Assembly (NCBI GenBank): GCA_963555705.1
Contig: OY743176.1
Coordinates: forward strand, 62,694,040 to 62,758,039
Source: Ligustrum vulgare
Lineage: Eukaryota > Streptophyta > Magnoliopsida > Lamiales > Oleaceae
Length of the DNA: 64,000 bases
Direction: 5' to 3'
Shown here: piece after piece, positions 10,905-19,322 of the stretch
Numbering within the stretch: position 1 is the first letter of the stretch
Layout: each line of letters starts with the position of its first letter
Program-made: the position numbers and the translations under genes
Notes under the pieces: generated by a model
The model's database searches: none
What the model was told of the DNA's origin: nothing
Seen by the model: only the letters and a program-made list of their open reading frames with translations

Positions 10905-11180
10905 TGTTAGTATGTATTTATTTGATGTATATGTGTGGTAAAGAGTGTGAGAGAGTGCTGGGTACAGAGAGGCTGCAAGAGAGAGACATTACAGTGTGGT
11001 TCTAGTCATTTTGGTGAGTAGAATGTGTATGGTTGTAGAATTAGCCATGTGCATGGCTGTAGAATTAGAATTATATATGAGTGAGTATAAATATTCTTAG
11101 GGGACTTTGTGAGGGTGTGTTCAAAGTTGTGCAATTTTATTTTATCAAATAATTTTATTTTTTTTAAGTTTAATTTAACA
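10905..11180 (+). mobile_element. possible worn Copia solo LTR
   Basis: The segment begins TGTTAG and ends TTAACA. A TTGTATCAAAGC follows within 2 bp and resembles the TGGTATCAAAGC primer-binding site of Copia elements. A (G/A)n-rich leader and short length fit a small Copia LTR. No second LTR or target duplication was found, so this is tentative. Confidence 0.35.
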
Positions 11181-11426
11181 ATTTTGTATCAAAGCATTGC
11201 TCCAAATTCAACATGTACTTGCTTCATCTATTAAGTTTTAGAAAATAAGCGTTGTGATTTTAGCTTCAGTGCATTTAGCTGAGTCGGAGCATGAAAATAC
11301 TGGACACTGTCACTCAATTGAATATGTATTATAAAGTAGTAGGAAGATTGGATGATGCAGTCAAAATATGAAAGCTAGTAGGAAAGAAGAAGTTTGGTGA
11401 AGCAACTGGACTGAGTTAGGTTGTAA

Positions 11427-11849
11427 ACAGAAGTTGGAAAATAATAATTTGAACTCCAACTTGTGGGTTTATGGGAACATATATGCACATAAAAGTTGAG
11501 CCCCCCCCCCCCCCCCCCCCCCAATATGCCTTTAATTCATTGAAATTTTTCTCAATAGTATATTTCACGTAGTTCATTAGTTTGTTTCCCGTTGATTTAT
11601 AGACTAATCACATTAATTTTGATATTACTTGTGACACAGAAGTTGGAAAATAATCATTTGAACTCAACTTGTGGGTTTATGGGAACATATATGCACATAA
11701 AAGTTGACCCCCCCCCCACCCCACCAAAAAAAAAGAAAAAAATGTGTCTTTAATTCATTGATTTTTTTCTCAATAGTATATCTCATGTAGTTCAATAGTT
11801 TGTTTCCCATTGATTTATAGACTAATAACATTAACTTTGATATTACTTG
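11427..11849. repeat. two-unit tandem duplication (about 210 bp) with poly-C tracts
   Basis: Unit 1 (11427-11635) and unit 2 (11636-11849) both begin ACAGAAGTTGGAAAATAAT and end TTTGATATTACTTG. The C-run is 22 bases (11501-11522) in unit 1, but in unit 2 it is interrupted (C9, A, C4, A) and followed by an A-rich stretch. Confidence 0.9.
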
Positions 11850-12723
11850 ACTAAGAATGTATAGTTGAAATTGATTGTCTGTAATAGTTATTTTCCAAAA
11901 AATGGGGCTCAAACATGGACTACGTAATGAATTATTTATATTGGAGATAGAAATGTTGCAACACGTTGGTGGAGAATTCGAATATAAAGTGTTGGTGTGG
12001 AGGGAAGACAAAGTACGAAGATCCATTGCAATGCATAATACATTTTTATCCCTTATTGAGCTTTTATTCACATTAGTATTTTAATTAATTTTTATTTACT
12101 TTTTTTCTCTTCAAAATTTATAATATTCTCACCAACACTGCATCACCACCGTCGTGCCACCTCCCTTATCCTCGACGAGGCTCAGTGTGTTGTTGAAAGA
12201 CGTCAAAATTGAGTTTTCACTAATTCTACAATGTATTTAATGAAATATTTGATTGAATATAATGAAAGATCATAAAATTTTGTAAATCAAGGTGTGATAC
12301 TAAAGTTCTTCCCAAAGTATCATAAGATACTTTTAAAGTATTACTTGTGATGAAGAACATATTTTTTAGTTAAAAAAAAAAGTATGTTTCAGTGATTCTT
12401 TAAAATGAAATAAATTTCAATTATAATACTTGTGATCTAGATATGGTCAAAATCCCGTGCCCACTTTAGAGTTTGGGTTGGGATATGGGTGTAAGCCCAA
12501 GTATGAGAATCTTAGTGTGGGATAGTTGATGAGAAAATTACATTGATCCCCATTTTTAAAATTACTTTGTAATAATAAAATGATAACTTTTATATTTGTA
12601 AAAATTAGATGTTAAATATCAATAAATATTTATTAATTAAATTTTTTATTATTAAAAATTAAAATACTCCACCTTAACTCATTCCACCCCAATTCAAACT
12701 CAAAAGAATTTAACACATTTCAA
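11850..12723. other. AT-rich non-coding sequence
   Basis: No gene recognised. A short GC-richer block (CACCACCGTCGTGCCAC, about 12135) has an inverted partner beyond the Copia element near 18270. Confidence 0.45.
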
Positions 12724-12896
12724 ATGAAACCTACCTCCTCTCTCTCTACCTCAACTTCGTCCACCCCAACGACATACCCACGAGGCTCATTGCCTAACGA
12801 CGAGATCGTTGCTGCTGCAATCATTTCGCGTGTCGAGGAGATCTCTAGCAACGAGGGTGTCAAGATTGCCGCTAGCAACAAGGGTGTCAAGAGCTC

Positions 12897-13153
12897 TATA
12901 AGAAAAACTGAAGAAGGAGATGAGAGAAAAAGCTTCTCGAGCTGAATGTATTTCTCTTACTTACAATGTAAAAGGGACTGCATATATATATACAATTACA
13001 AAGAATCTTCCTAACTGAAATCTGTTGAAAGAACAAAAAATGGCAGAAAAATAATAAAGGAAATTAAAAGAAAATGCTGACTAATGAAACAAAAGAATCT
13101 TCTAGACTATATTTCCATGTTGCTGCCTCGTTTGAAGCTGCCATCTTCTAATA
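12897..13153 (-). repeat. Copia 3' LTR
   Basis: Runs on the minus strand from TATTAGAAGATGG to TTTTTCTTATA. Identical to the other LTR except for one missing TA. A TA-rich stretch around 12979-12991 may serve as the TATA region. Confidence 0.95.
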
Positions 13154-13165
13154 GCCCCCCGCAAG
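13154..13165 (-). other. Copia polypurine tract
   Basis: The minus strand reads CTTGCGGGGGGC immediately before the 3' LTR. It primes plus-strand DNA synthesis in LTR elements. Confidence 0.8.
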
Positions 13166-13307
13166 ATGGAGAGTAGATGTTTTCTACTCCCATCTTGGCT
13201 AAATGGAAGTGAAGTGTTGTGGAAGAAACACCCTTGGTTAGAATGTCTGCCACCTGAAGTTTCTTATCAATGTGCTCTGCCATAATACTTCCGTCCTGTA
13301 TTTTGTC

Positions 13308-16300
13308 TCAAATGAGATGGCAATCGAGTTCGATATGTTTCGTTCTCTCATGGAAGACGGGATTTGAGGCAATATGAATTGCAGCTTTATTATCACAAAA
13401 CATTATTGCTGGCTGCTGATGCTTAATCTGTAGATCATCCAACAAATATCTCATCCAAGTTAACTCACAACACAAATTTGCCATTGCTCTATACTCTGCC
13501 TCTGCTGATGATCTGGATACAACTCCCTGTTTCTTAGACTTCCATGATATCAAAGACGGTCCAATGAATACACAATAACCACTTATGGATCTCCTTGTAT
13601 CTTGGCAAGCTCCCCAGTCTGCATCACAGTAGCTAACTAGCTGTAAATTAGAAGTAGTGGAATAAAACAGACCCTGACCTGGAGCTTTCTTAATATATCT
13701 TAAAACCTTATATGCTGCATCAAGATGGGGAACTTTAGGACAATCCATGAACTGACTCAGAAGTTGCACTGGATAGGAAAGATCTGGCCTTGTTATGGTC
13801 AAATATAACAATCTCCCAATTAACCTTCTATATATAGATGGATCAGGGATAGACTCACCTTTGTCTTTGGAAAGCTTAAGATTCTGGTCGAGAGGACCTA
13901 ATTTTCCTGAATCTTTCAAAATGTCAAGAGCATACTTTCTTTGGTTAATATAGATACCTATGTCTGATCTTGCTACCTCAATTCCAAGGAAGAATTTGAG
14001 CTTTCCCAAGTCTTTGATTTTAAATTTGTCATGAAGAGATGTTTTAAGAGAATTCACACAATCCATACAATCACTTGCCACTATAATGTCATCAACATAG
14101 ATCAAAATGGCAGTGAAGGATTTCTCTGTAGCTTTTGTGAACAAGCTGTAATCTGCCTTTGATTGTATAAAGCCTTGTTGAGTGATGAAATTAGACAGTT
14201 TTGAGTACCACTGCCTAGAGGCTTGTTTGAGTCCATATAGGCTCTTTTTCAACTTACAAACCTTTGATCCATTTTCACTTAAGTACCCTGGTGGTAACTC
14301 CATGTAAACCTCCTCATTCAAATCCCCGTGTAAGAAAGCGTTGTTCACATCAAATTGAAACAAATGCCATTTCTTTACGGCTGCCACTGCTAGAAGAGTC
14401 CTCACAGAAACCAGCTTTGCCACGGGAGAAAAGGTTTCATGATAATCAAGTCCTTCTTGTTGTGTATACCCTTTCGCTACCAACCTAGCCTTATACCTTT
14501 CTACTGTTCCATCAGCATTAAATTTAACTTTGTAAACCCATTTACACCCTATAGCCTCCTTACCAATGGGCAAATCAGTAACAACCCAAGTATTATTCAT
14601 CTCAAGAGCATTTATCTCATTTTTCATAGCATTACACCATTCTGGAGAACTGACTGCTTCCCTAAAGGTCTTGGGTTCTGTGTGTTTGCTGATAGAAATG
14701 CTGAATGCTTTGTGCTTTGATGAAAGTTTATGATAAGATAAAGTGGATTCAAGTGGAAAGGGTTTACCTGGAGGAATGATGACCTTGTGCTTGTCCAACT
14801 TTTGTGAATGAGGAAGTAAGGCTGCCTGCTGACAAATGAAGTCCTGCAAGTGTATGGGAGTACTTTTTATTCTGGTGGACCTTCGAAGTAAGGGTTGAGG
14901 TGATTGATTGGTATTTGGTTGTGGTGATTGATTGGTAGTTTCTTCAGTGGATGTAGGCTCAAATATTTCAATATTGGTATTTTGGAAATGAGAGGTGTCT
15001 GATGTTTCCAAGAGCATTGAAGGAGTTATTGTTTCAGTGTAATCAGAAGTTCTGCTGGAATGTGTGTGATCTAAGTTGCTTATTTCAGGTTCTGATGAAG
15101 TAATGACAGGTACTTGTGCAATGGGGACTTGAAGGGGATTTGAAGTGCAGTCATTGATGCAAGAATCTTCCTTGTATGGAAATATGCTTTCATAGAAAAT
15201 TACATTCCTAGAAATGAAAATCTTCTTTGATTCTAATTCCATCAACTTGTAACCTTTAACACCAAAAGGGTATCCCAAAAATATGCATTTCCTAGCTCTA
15301 GGATCAAATTTATGTCTCCCCTGTACCAAAGTGGTGGCATAAGCCAAGCATCCAAACACTTTGAGGTAATTGTATTTAGGTTTGGTCTTGAAGAGAATTT
15401 CAAAAGGGGTTTTTTGATTCAAAAGAGTTGTTGGGGTTCTGTTTATGAGGTGAACAGCTGTGAGTATGCAATCGCTCCAGTACTTTAGTGGAATTTCACT
15501 TTGGAATTTTAGAGCTCGTGCAACATTCAATATATGTTGGTGCTTTCTTTCAACTATGGCATTTTGTTGTGGGGTTTCTACACAAGTCCTTTGATGAATG
15601 ATTCCCTTTTGTAAATAAAATTGTTTCATATCGAATTCCCCTCCATTATCAGACCTTATCATCTTAATTTTGGTCTCAAACTGAGTTTCTATCATTAAAC
15701 AAAAATTTTGTAAGGTTTCCCTAGCTTCAGACTTGACTTTGAGCAAGTACACCCAAGTGCATCTACTAAAATCATCAACAATGCTTAGAAAATAACGAAA
15801 TCCATTATAACTAGCTTCATTACATGGTCCCCAAATATCACAATGCACAAGATCAAAACACTTCTCAGATTTATGCTGACTGATAGAAAATTGAAGCTTC
15901 TGTAATTTGGCCAATGGACAAACAGGACATGGACTATTAGTGTGTTTTGGACTGTGATTTTCTAGAACAGATTTATGATAATTGGAATGTCCTAACCTAT
16001 AATGCCAAATATCAAAATCATTATTGAAAGCAGTAGACAGTGATGTAGGATTTCTGTGAGATTTGGATCCAAACTTAGTGATTAAGGCTGAAGATGGGAT
16101 TTTCTTTTGTATGAGGTGATACAGGCCAAGCTTTACTTCACCCATTCCAATCGTTGTCCAAGTCAAAAGGTCCTGTATGAAGCAAGAATCAGAGAGAAAT
16201 ATGAGACAGCAGTTAATATTTTGTGTCAATTTTCTAGCTGATATGAGATTAAAAGAAAAAGAAGGAACACAAAGCACATCATCAAGGATTAAATACTGTG

Positions 16301-17732
16301 AAAGCTTTATGGATCCTATGTGAGTCACAGATACAACTTCACCATTTGGTAAAGTTACTGAATTAGAAACTTTAGTTGCGGCTGAAGTATATAGAGTGGC
16401 AGAACAGATCATGTGATCTGTTGCACCTGTGTCTAGAATCCAAGGTGCAGTGGAAGGATTGACTATTTCAGCATTATAGGTTGAAAGGCATAGAGAAATA
16501 CCAGAAACTTTGGGCATGTTACCATCATTAGGATGAGAATCAATGGTAATTTGAGCATGATTTGCAGAAGGAGTGAAAGTTTGTGTCTGAGAGGACTGTG
16601 GTTTGAGCAATGCTATGAGTTGAGCGTATTGTTCTTGAGTTAAATTCATCTGAGGTTTGTCATTGATCTGCTCTTGGCCAGAAGACACGGGTGCACTGGT
16701 TTGATTGGAAAATGATCCTGAAAATTTGTTCCCTGATGATTTATGATTCTGTGGATATCCATTCAATTTGTAGCATTTATCAGCTGAGTGCCCAGGCATC
16801 TGACAGTAGGAACATGTAGATTTGTTGAGATTAGCTTTCAAACATCTTTCTAGAGAGTGCCCAGCAATTCTGCAATGAGTGCAGTAATACTTAGCTTTCC
16901 TCTGAGCATAAGTGTTTCTTCCCATTCCATCTCTTCCTCCATCTCTATAATTTCCTTTTGTAATAAGTGCCATAGCCTCACTGATGTTTCCATCACATGA
17001 TATCTGTCGTCTTTTCTCTTCTTGTTGAATCACAGAATATACTTCATTTAGGCTAGGAAAGGGTTTCATCAAAAGGATCTGAGCCTTTAGTCCTTTGTAG
17101 GAATCGTTTAAGCCAATTAAAAACTTCATTACCCAATCTCTTTGTTGATTTTCTATCACAGGTTTCAAACCACCACAAGAGCAATTTGGAATGGATTCAT
17201 AATTAACTAGTTCGTCCAAGAGAATTTTGAACTTGGAGAAATAAACACTTACTGCATCCTGGTTCTGCACTAAGGTTGATATGCTCTGCTTGATCTCATA
17301 TATTCTTGGAGCATTTTGTTGTGCAAATCGTTGCTCAAGCTCCAGCCAAAGTTCACGAGCTGTTTCCACATAAATTGTGCTACATTTTATCTCAGCATTC
17401 ATTGTATTTTGTAGCCAAGTTATGACTATGTCATTACACCGTAGCCAATGTTCCATGAGGTAGCTGTTTGGATCTTCAGGTTCTAAGATGCTGCCATCAA
17501 TGAATCCCAGCTTGTTCTTGATTCGAAGAGCTCTCTTCATAGATCTAGCCCAGGCATGGTAATTTCCTGCTTCCAGTAGATGCGTCACCAGTATAGCTCC
17601 AGTGCCATCATTATTCCCTATGTAATAAGGACTGTTTGGTAAAATTTGATTAAGAGCAGAGGCCGCAGAATCGCCTTTGGTGTCTGCATCATTATTTGGT
17701 GGATTATCTGTGTTTGGATCTTCAGGATTCAT
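13308..17732 (-). CDS. Copia gag-pol polyprotein (1474 aa, C-terminally truncated by a nonsense codon)
   Basis: One open frame codes in Copia order. A Gag domain lies at about 40-240, with two CCHC zinc knuckles (CX2CX4HX4C, residues 284-297 and 307-320). The protease has DTGA at 434-437. The integrase has an HHCC-type finger (577-605), then Asp632, SDNGGEF (Asp695) and Glu728. The reverse transcriptase has FDVNNAFLHG and YVDD (1212-1215), and the RNase H has CDADWG, EAEYRAM and FCDNKAA. The start ATG lies just inside the primer site. The frame stops at TGA after HIELDCHLI. In the same frame the sequence continues with DKIQDGSIMAEHIDKK and ADILTKGV and would end inside the LTR. About 60 codons including the conserved ADILTK tail are therefore lost, probably by CGA to TGA. 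All catalytic residues remain. Confidence 0.95.
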   Translation of the reverse strand: MNPEDPNTDNPPNNDADTKGDSAASALNQILPNSPYYIGNNDGTGAILVTHLLEAGNYHAWARSMKRALRIKNKLGFIDGSILEPEDPNSYLMEHWLRCNDIVITWLQNTMNAEIKCSTIYVETARELWLELEQRFAQQNAPRIYEIKQSISTLVQNQDAVSVYFSKFKILLDELVNYESIPNCSCGGLKPVIENQQRDWVMKFLIGLNDSYKGLKAQILLMKPFPSLNEVYSVIQQEEKRRQISCDGNISEAMALITKGNYRDGGRDGMGRNTYAQRKAKYYCTHCRIAGHSLERCLKANLNKSTCSYCQMPGHSADKCYKLNGYPQNHKSSGNKFSGSFSNQTSAPVSSGQEQINDKPQMNLTQEQYAQLIALLKPQSSQTQTFTPSANHAQITIDSHPNDGNMPKVSGISLCLSTYNAEIVNPSTAPWILDTGATDHMICSATLYTSAATKVSNSVTLPNGEVVSVTHIGSIKLSQYLILDDVLCVPSFSFNLISARKLTQNINCCLIFLSDSCFIQDLLTWTTIGMGEVKLGLYHLIQKKIPSSALITKFGSKSHRNPTSLSTAFNNDFDIWHYRLGHSNYHKSVLENHSPKHTNSPCPVCPLAKLQKLQFSISQHKSEKCFDLVHCDIWGPCNEASYNGFRYFLSIVDDFSRCTWVYLLKVKSEARETLQNFCLMIETQFETKIKMIRSDNGGEFDMKQFYLQKGIIHQRTCVETPQQNAIVERKHQHILNVARALKFQSEIPLKYWSDCILTAVHLINRTPTTLLNQKTPFEILFKTKPKYNYLKVFGCLAYATTLVQGRHKFDPRARKCIFLGYPFGVKGYKLMELESKKIFISRNVIFYESIFPYKEDSCINDCTSNPLQVPIAQVPVITSSEPEISNLDHTHSSRTSDYTETITPSMLLETSDTSHFQNTNIEIFEPTSTEETTNQSPQPNTNQSPQPLLRRSTRIKSTPIHLQDFICQQAALLPHSQKLDKHKVIIPPGKPFPLESTLSYHKLSSKHKAFSISISKHTEPKTFREAVSSPEWCNAMKNEINALEMNNTWVVTDLPIGKEAIGCKWVYKVKFNADGTVERYKARLVAKGYTQQEGLDYHETFSPVAKLVSVRTLLAVAAVKKWHLFQFDVNNAFLHGDLNEEVYMELPPGYLSENGSKVCKLKKSLYGLKQASRQWYSKLSNFITQQGFIQSKADYSLFTKATEKSFTAILIYVDDIIVASDCMDCVNSLKTSLHDKFKIKDLGKLKFFLGIEVARSDIGIYINQRKYALDILKDSGKLGPLDQNLKLSKDKGESIPDPSIYRRLIGRLLYLTITRPDLSYPVQLLSQFMDCPKVPHLDAAYKVLRYIKKAPGQGLFYSTTSNLQLVSYCDADWGACQDTRRSISGYCVFIGPSLISWKSKKQGVVSRSSAEAEYRAMANLCCELTWMRYLLDDLQIKHQQPAIMFCDNKAAIHIASNPVFHERTKHIELDCHLI

Positions 17733-17738
17733 TGATTA

Positions 17739-17751
17739 GGCTCTGATACCA
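17739..17751 (-). other. Copia primer-binding site (tRNA-iMet)
   Basis: The minus strand reads TGGTATCAGAGCC directly after the 5' LTR, complementary to the 3' end of initiator tRNA-Met. Confidence 0.92.
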
Positions 17752-18010
17752 TATAAGAAAAACTGAAGAAGGAGATGAGAGAAAAAGCTTCTCGAGCTGA
17801 ATGTATTTCTCTTACTTACAATGTAAAAGGGACTGCATATATATATATACAATTACAAAGAATCTTCCTAACTGAAATCTGTTGAAAGAACAAAAAATGG
17901 CAGAAAAATAATAAAGGAAATTAAAAGAAAATGCTGACTAATGAAACAAAAGAATCTTCTAGACTATATTTCCATGTTGCTGCCTCGTTTGAAGCTGCCA
18001 TCTTCTAATA
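17752..18010 (-). repeat. Copia 5' LTR
   Basis: 259 bp, one TA unit longer than the 3' LTR, otherwise identical by eye. Confidence 0.95.
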
Positions 18011-18148
18011 AGCTCCATCAACGAGGATGTCGAGATCTCAAGTGAGGAAAGGATGCTGAAACACTTCATCCTACTCTGTTTACGAAGTTTAAGCACTATT
18101 AATATCTTCTTGCCGTGGAGACTAAATAAGAAATCTGTATTCAAATAG

Positions 18149-18737
18149 AATTTGTAGTTCTATGTGTTATTTCATTTATGATGTTTGTAGATTTGGTGGT
18201 GCAGGGGTGGTGTTGTGTTTGCAGATATGGTGGCGGTTGGGGTGGGAACAACGGTGAAGTTGGTGGTAGTGGCACGACGGTGGTGAGGCAAGTTCGGTGT
18301 GAATAACTTGAATAGTGTCTAAGGCCAATTATGGATGGTTATGACCAATTATTAGGTAATTGTGATTAAAATATTGACTAATTGTGAATTTGTACGACTT
18401 GTAACAAATCTGAGATATGACCCTTTTAATTAAATTATCAGTCACGCAATTTGATTTGTGACTAAATTTGCACTTGTTACCTACAATTTGTGTCAACTAT
18501 GACTTTGCGTGATGAGTGTGACTTTGTGTTATTTGTGACGAGTAGGAGACTCTAATTTTACTGGTGGGGGTGGGGTGGGGTGGGGTGGGGTGTTAAATTT
18601 GGGATTAAATTTATATATATGATCGAATTATGATTTTGTGTAACTAACTATGATTGGATGGGGTGGGGGTTGGGGTGGGACAGACGGGCATACCCTAGAA
18701 CAAAAAAGAGAAGGAAACTATGCAAAGCAAAGTAGAA
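18149..18737. other. non-coding, G-rich blocks
   Basis: No gene recognised. It contains GGTGG-rich sequence (18195-18300) and two G-run clusters (18562-18592 and 18659-18678). Confidence 0.5.
18562..18592 (+). repeat. (GGGGT)n G-run cluster
   Basis: Five runs of four or five Gs separated by single Ts. It satisfies the simple G3+N1-7 quadruplex pattern. Confidence 0.85.
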
Positions 18738-19250
18738 TTAGACAACTCCAGCTAAAGACTCGTAAAGATTCAATTTTAAAACATGATGATACAAAGTAAA
18801 GAGAGCTTTGTATACATGTATTTTGTTCCTTCTATTAATGGTGTCAATGTTGGGACGAAGATCTTCAAATAGTAGCCTATTCCTCGTTATCCAAATGTGA
18901 TATATTGTTGCAGTAAAAGCAAAGCAATGCATTTGGATCTACCTTGCGAAGAAGTGCCCCGAGCATCTTTCTGGATCCATTTTAAAGTACTAACAATTGT
19001 GGTAATAGATCTCGTGATGCTTACCCAATTTTTGATTCGATCCTAAATGCCACTACAGAAGGTGCATTGGAAAAATAAATGCTAAAGTGATTCCAAATGG
19101 TGGTGACAAGAATGCATTTGGTACTCGGAAGCGATGTCCAAGAAATCCAATTTTTCTTTCATAAGAAATCTTCCCTTAACAATCAATCAAAGGATGCAAA
19201 AGTGTTTAATTGCAATAGCCTAGTCTGGGATTTGGTTGATCTGTAATGGC
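18738..19250 (-). pseudogene. C-terminal relic of a plant LINE reverse-transcriptase protein (zf-RVT region)
   Basis: On the minus strand, several frames together read FLMKEKLDFLDIASEYQMHS, then LFFQCTFC, IKNW.SITRS, LKWIQKDARGTS and FAATIYHIWITRNRLLFE-like sequence. This is the typical 'zinc-binding in reverse transcriptase' tail of plant non-LTR retrotransposons. Stops and frame changes separate the pieces. Only the last 64 codons (18738-18932) are open. No reverse transcriptase core is present, consistent with a short remnant. Confidence 0.65.
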
Positions 19251-19322
19251 CGGGAACTGATAACTCTAATGACGACGAGACGAGGAAAAAAAAGAATAAC
19301 ATTGACTTTTAATCTATATAGT

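Larger units (their letters stand above)
12897..18010 (-). mobile_element. young full-length Ty1/Copia retrotransposon
   Basis: 5114 bp, flanked by the 5-bp target duplication AGCTC (12892-12896 and 18011-18015). LTRs of 257 and 259 bp differ only by one TA unit in a short TA microsatellite. A tRNA-Met-type primer site lies beside the right LTR and a purine tract beside the left one. A single 1474-codon gag-pol frame fills the interior. LTR termini are TA...TA rather than TG...CA. The LTR identity points to a very recent insertion. Confidence 0.97.
12724..18148 (+). pseudogene. small hypothetical ORF interrupted by the Copia element
   Basis: The ORF starts at 12724 (MKPTSSLSTSTSS...). The Copia insertion begins at 12897 and ends at 18010. 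Skipping the element and one copy of the AGCTC target duplication, the same frame continues at 18016 to a TAG at 18146-18148. The uninterrupted length would be 101 codons. The first part holds imperfect repeats around (N)EGVK / NKGVK. I do not recognise the protein, and it may be chance; the flanks are otherwise non-coding. Confidence 0.3.
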
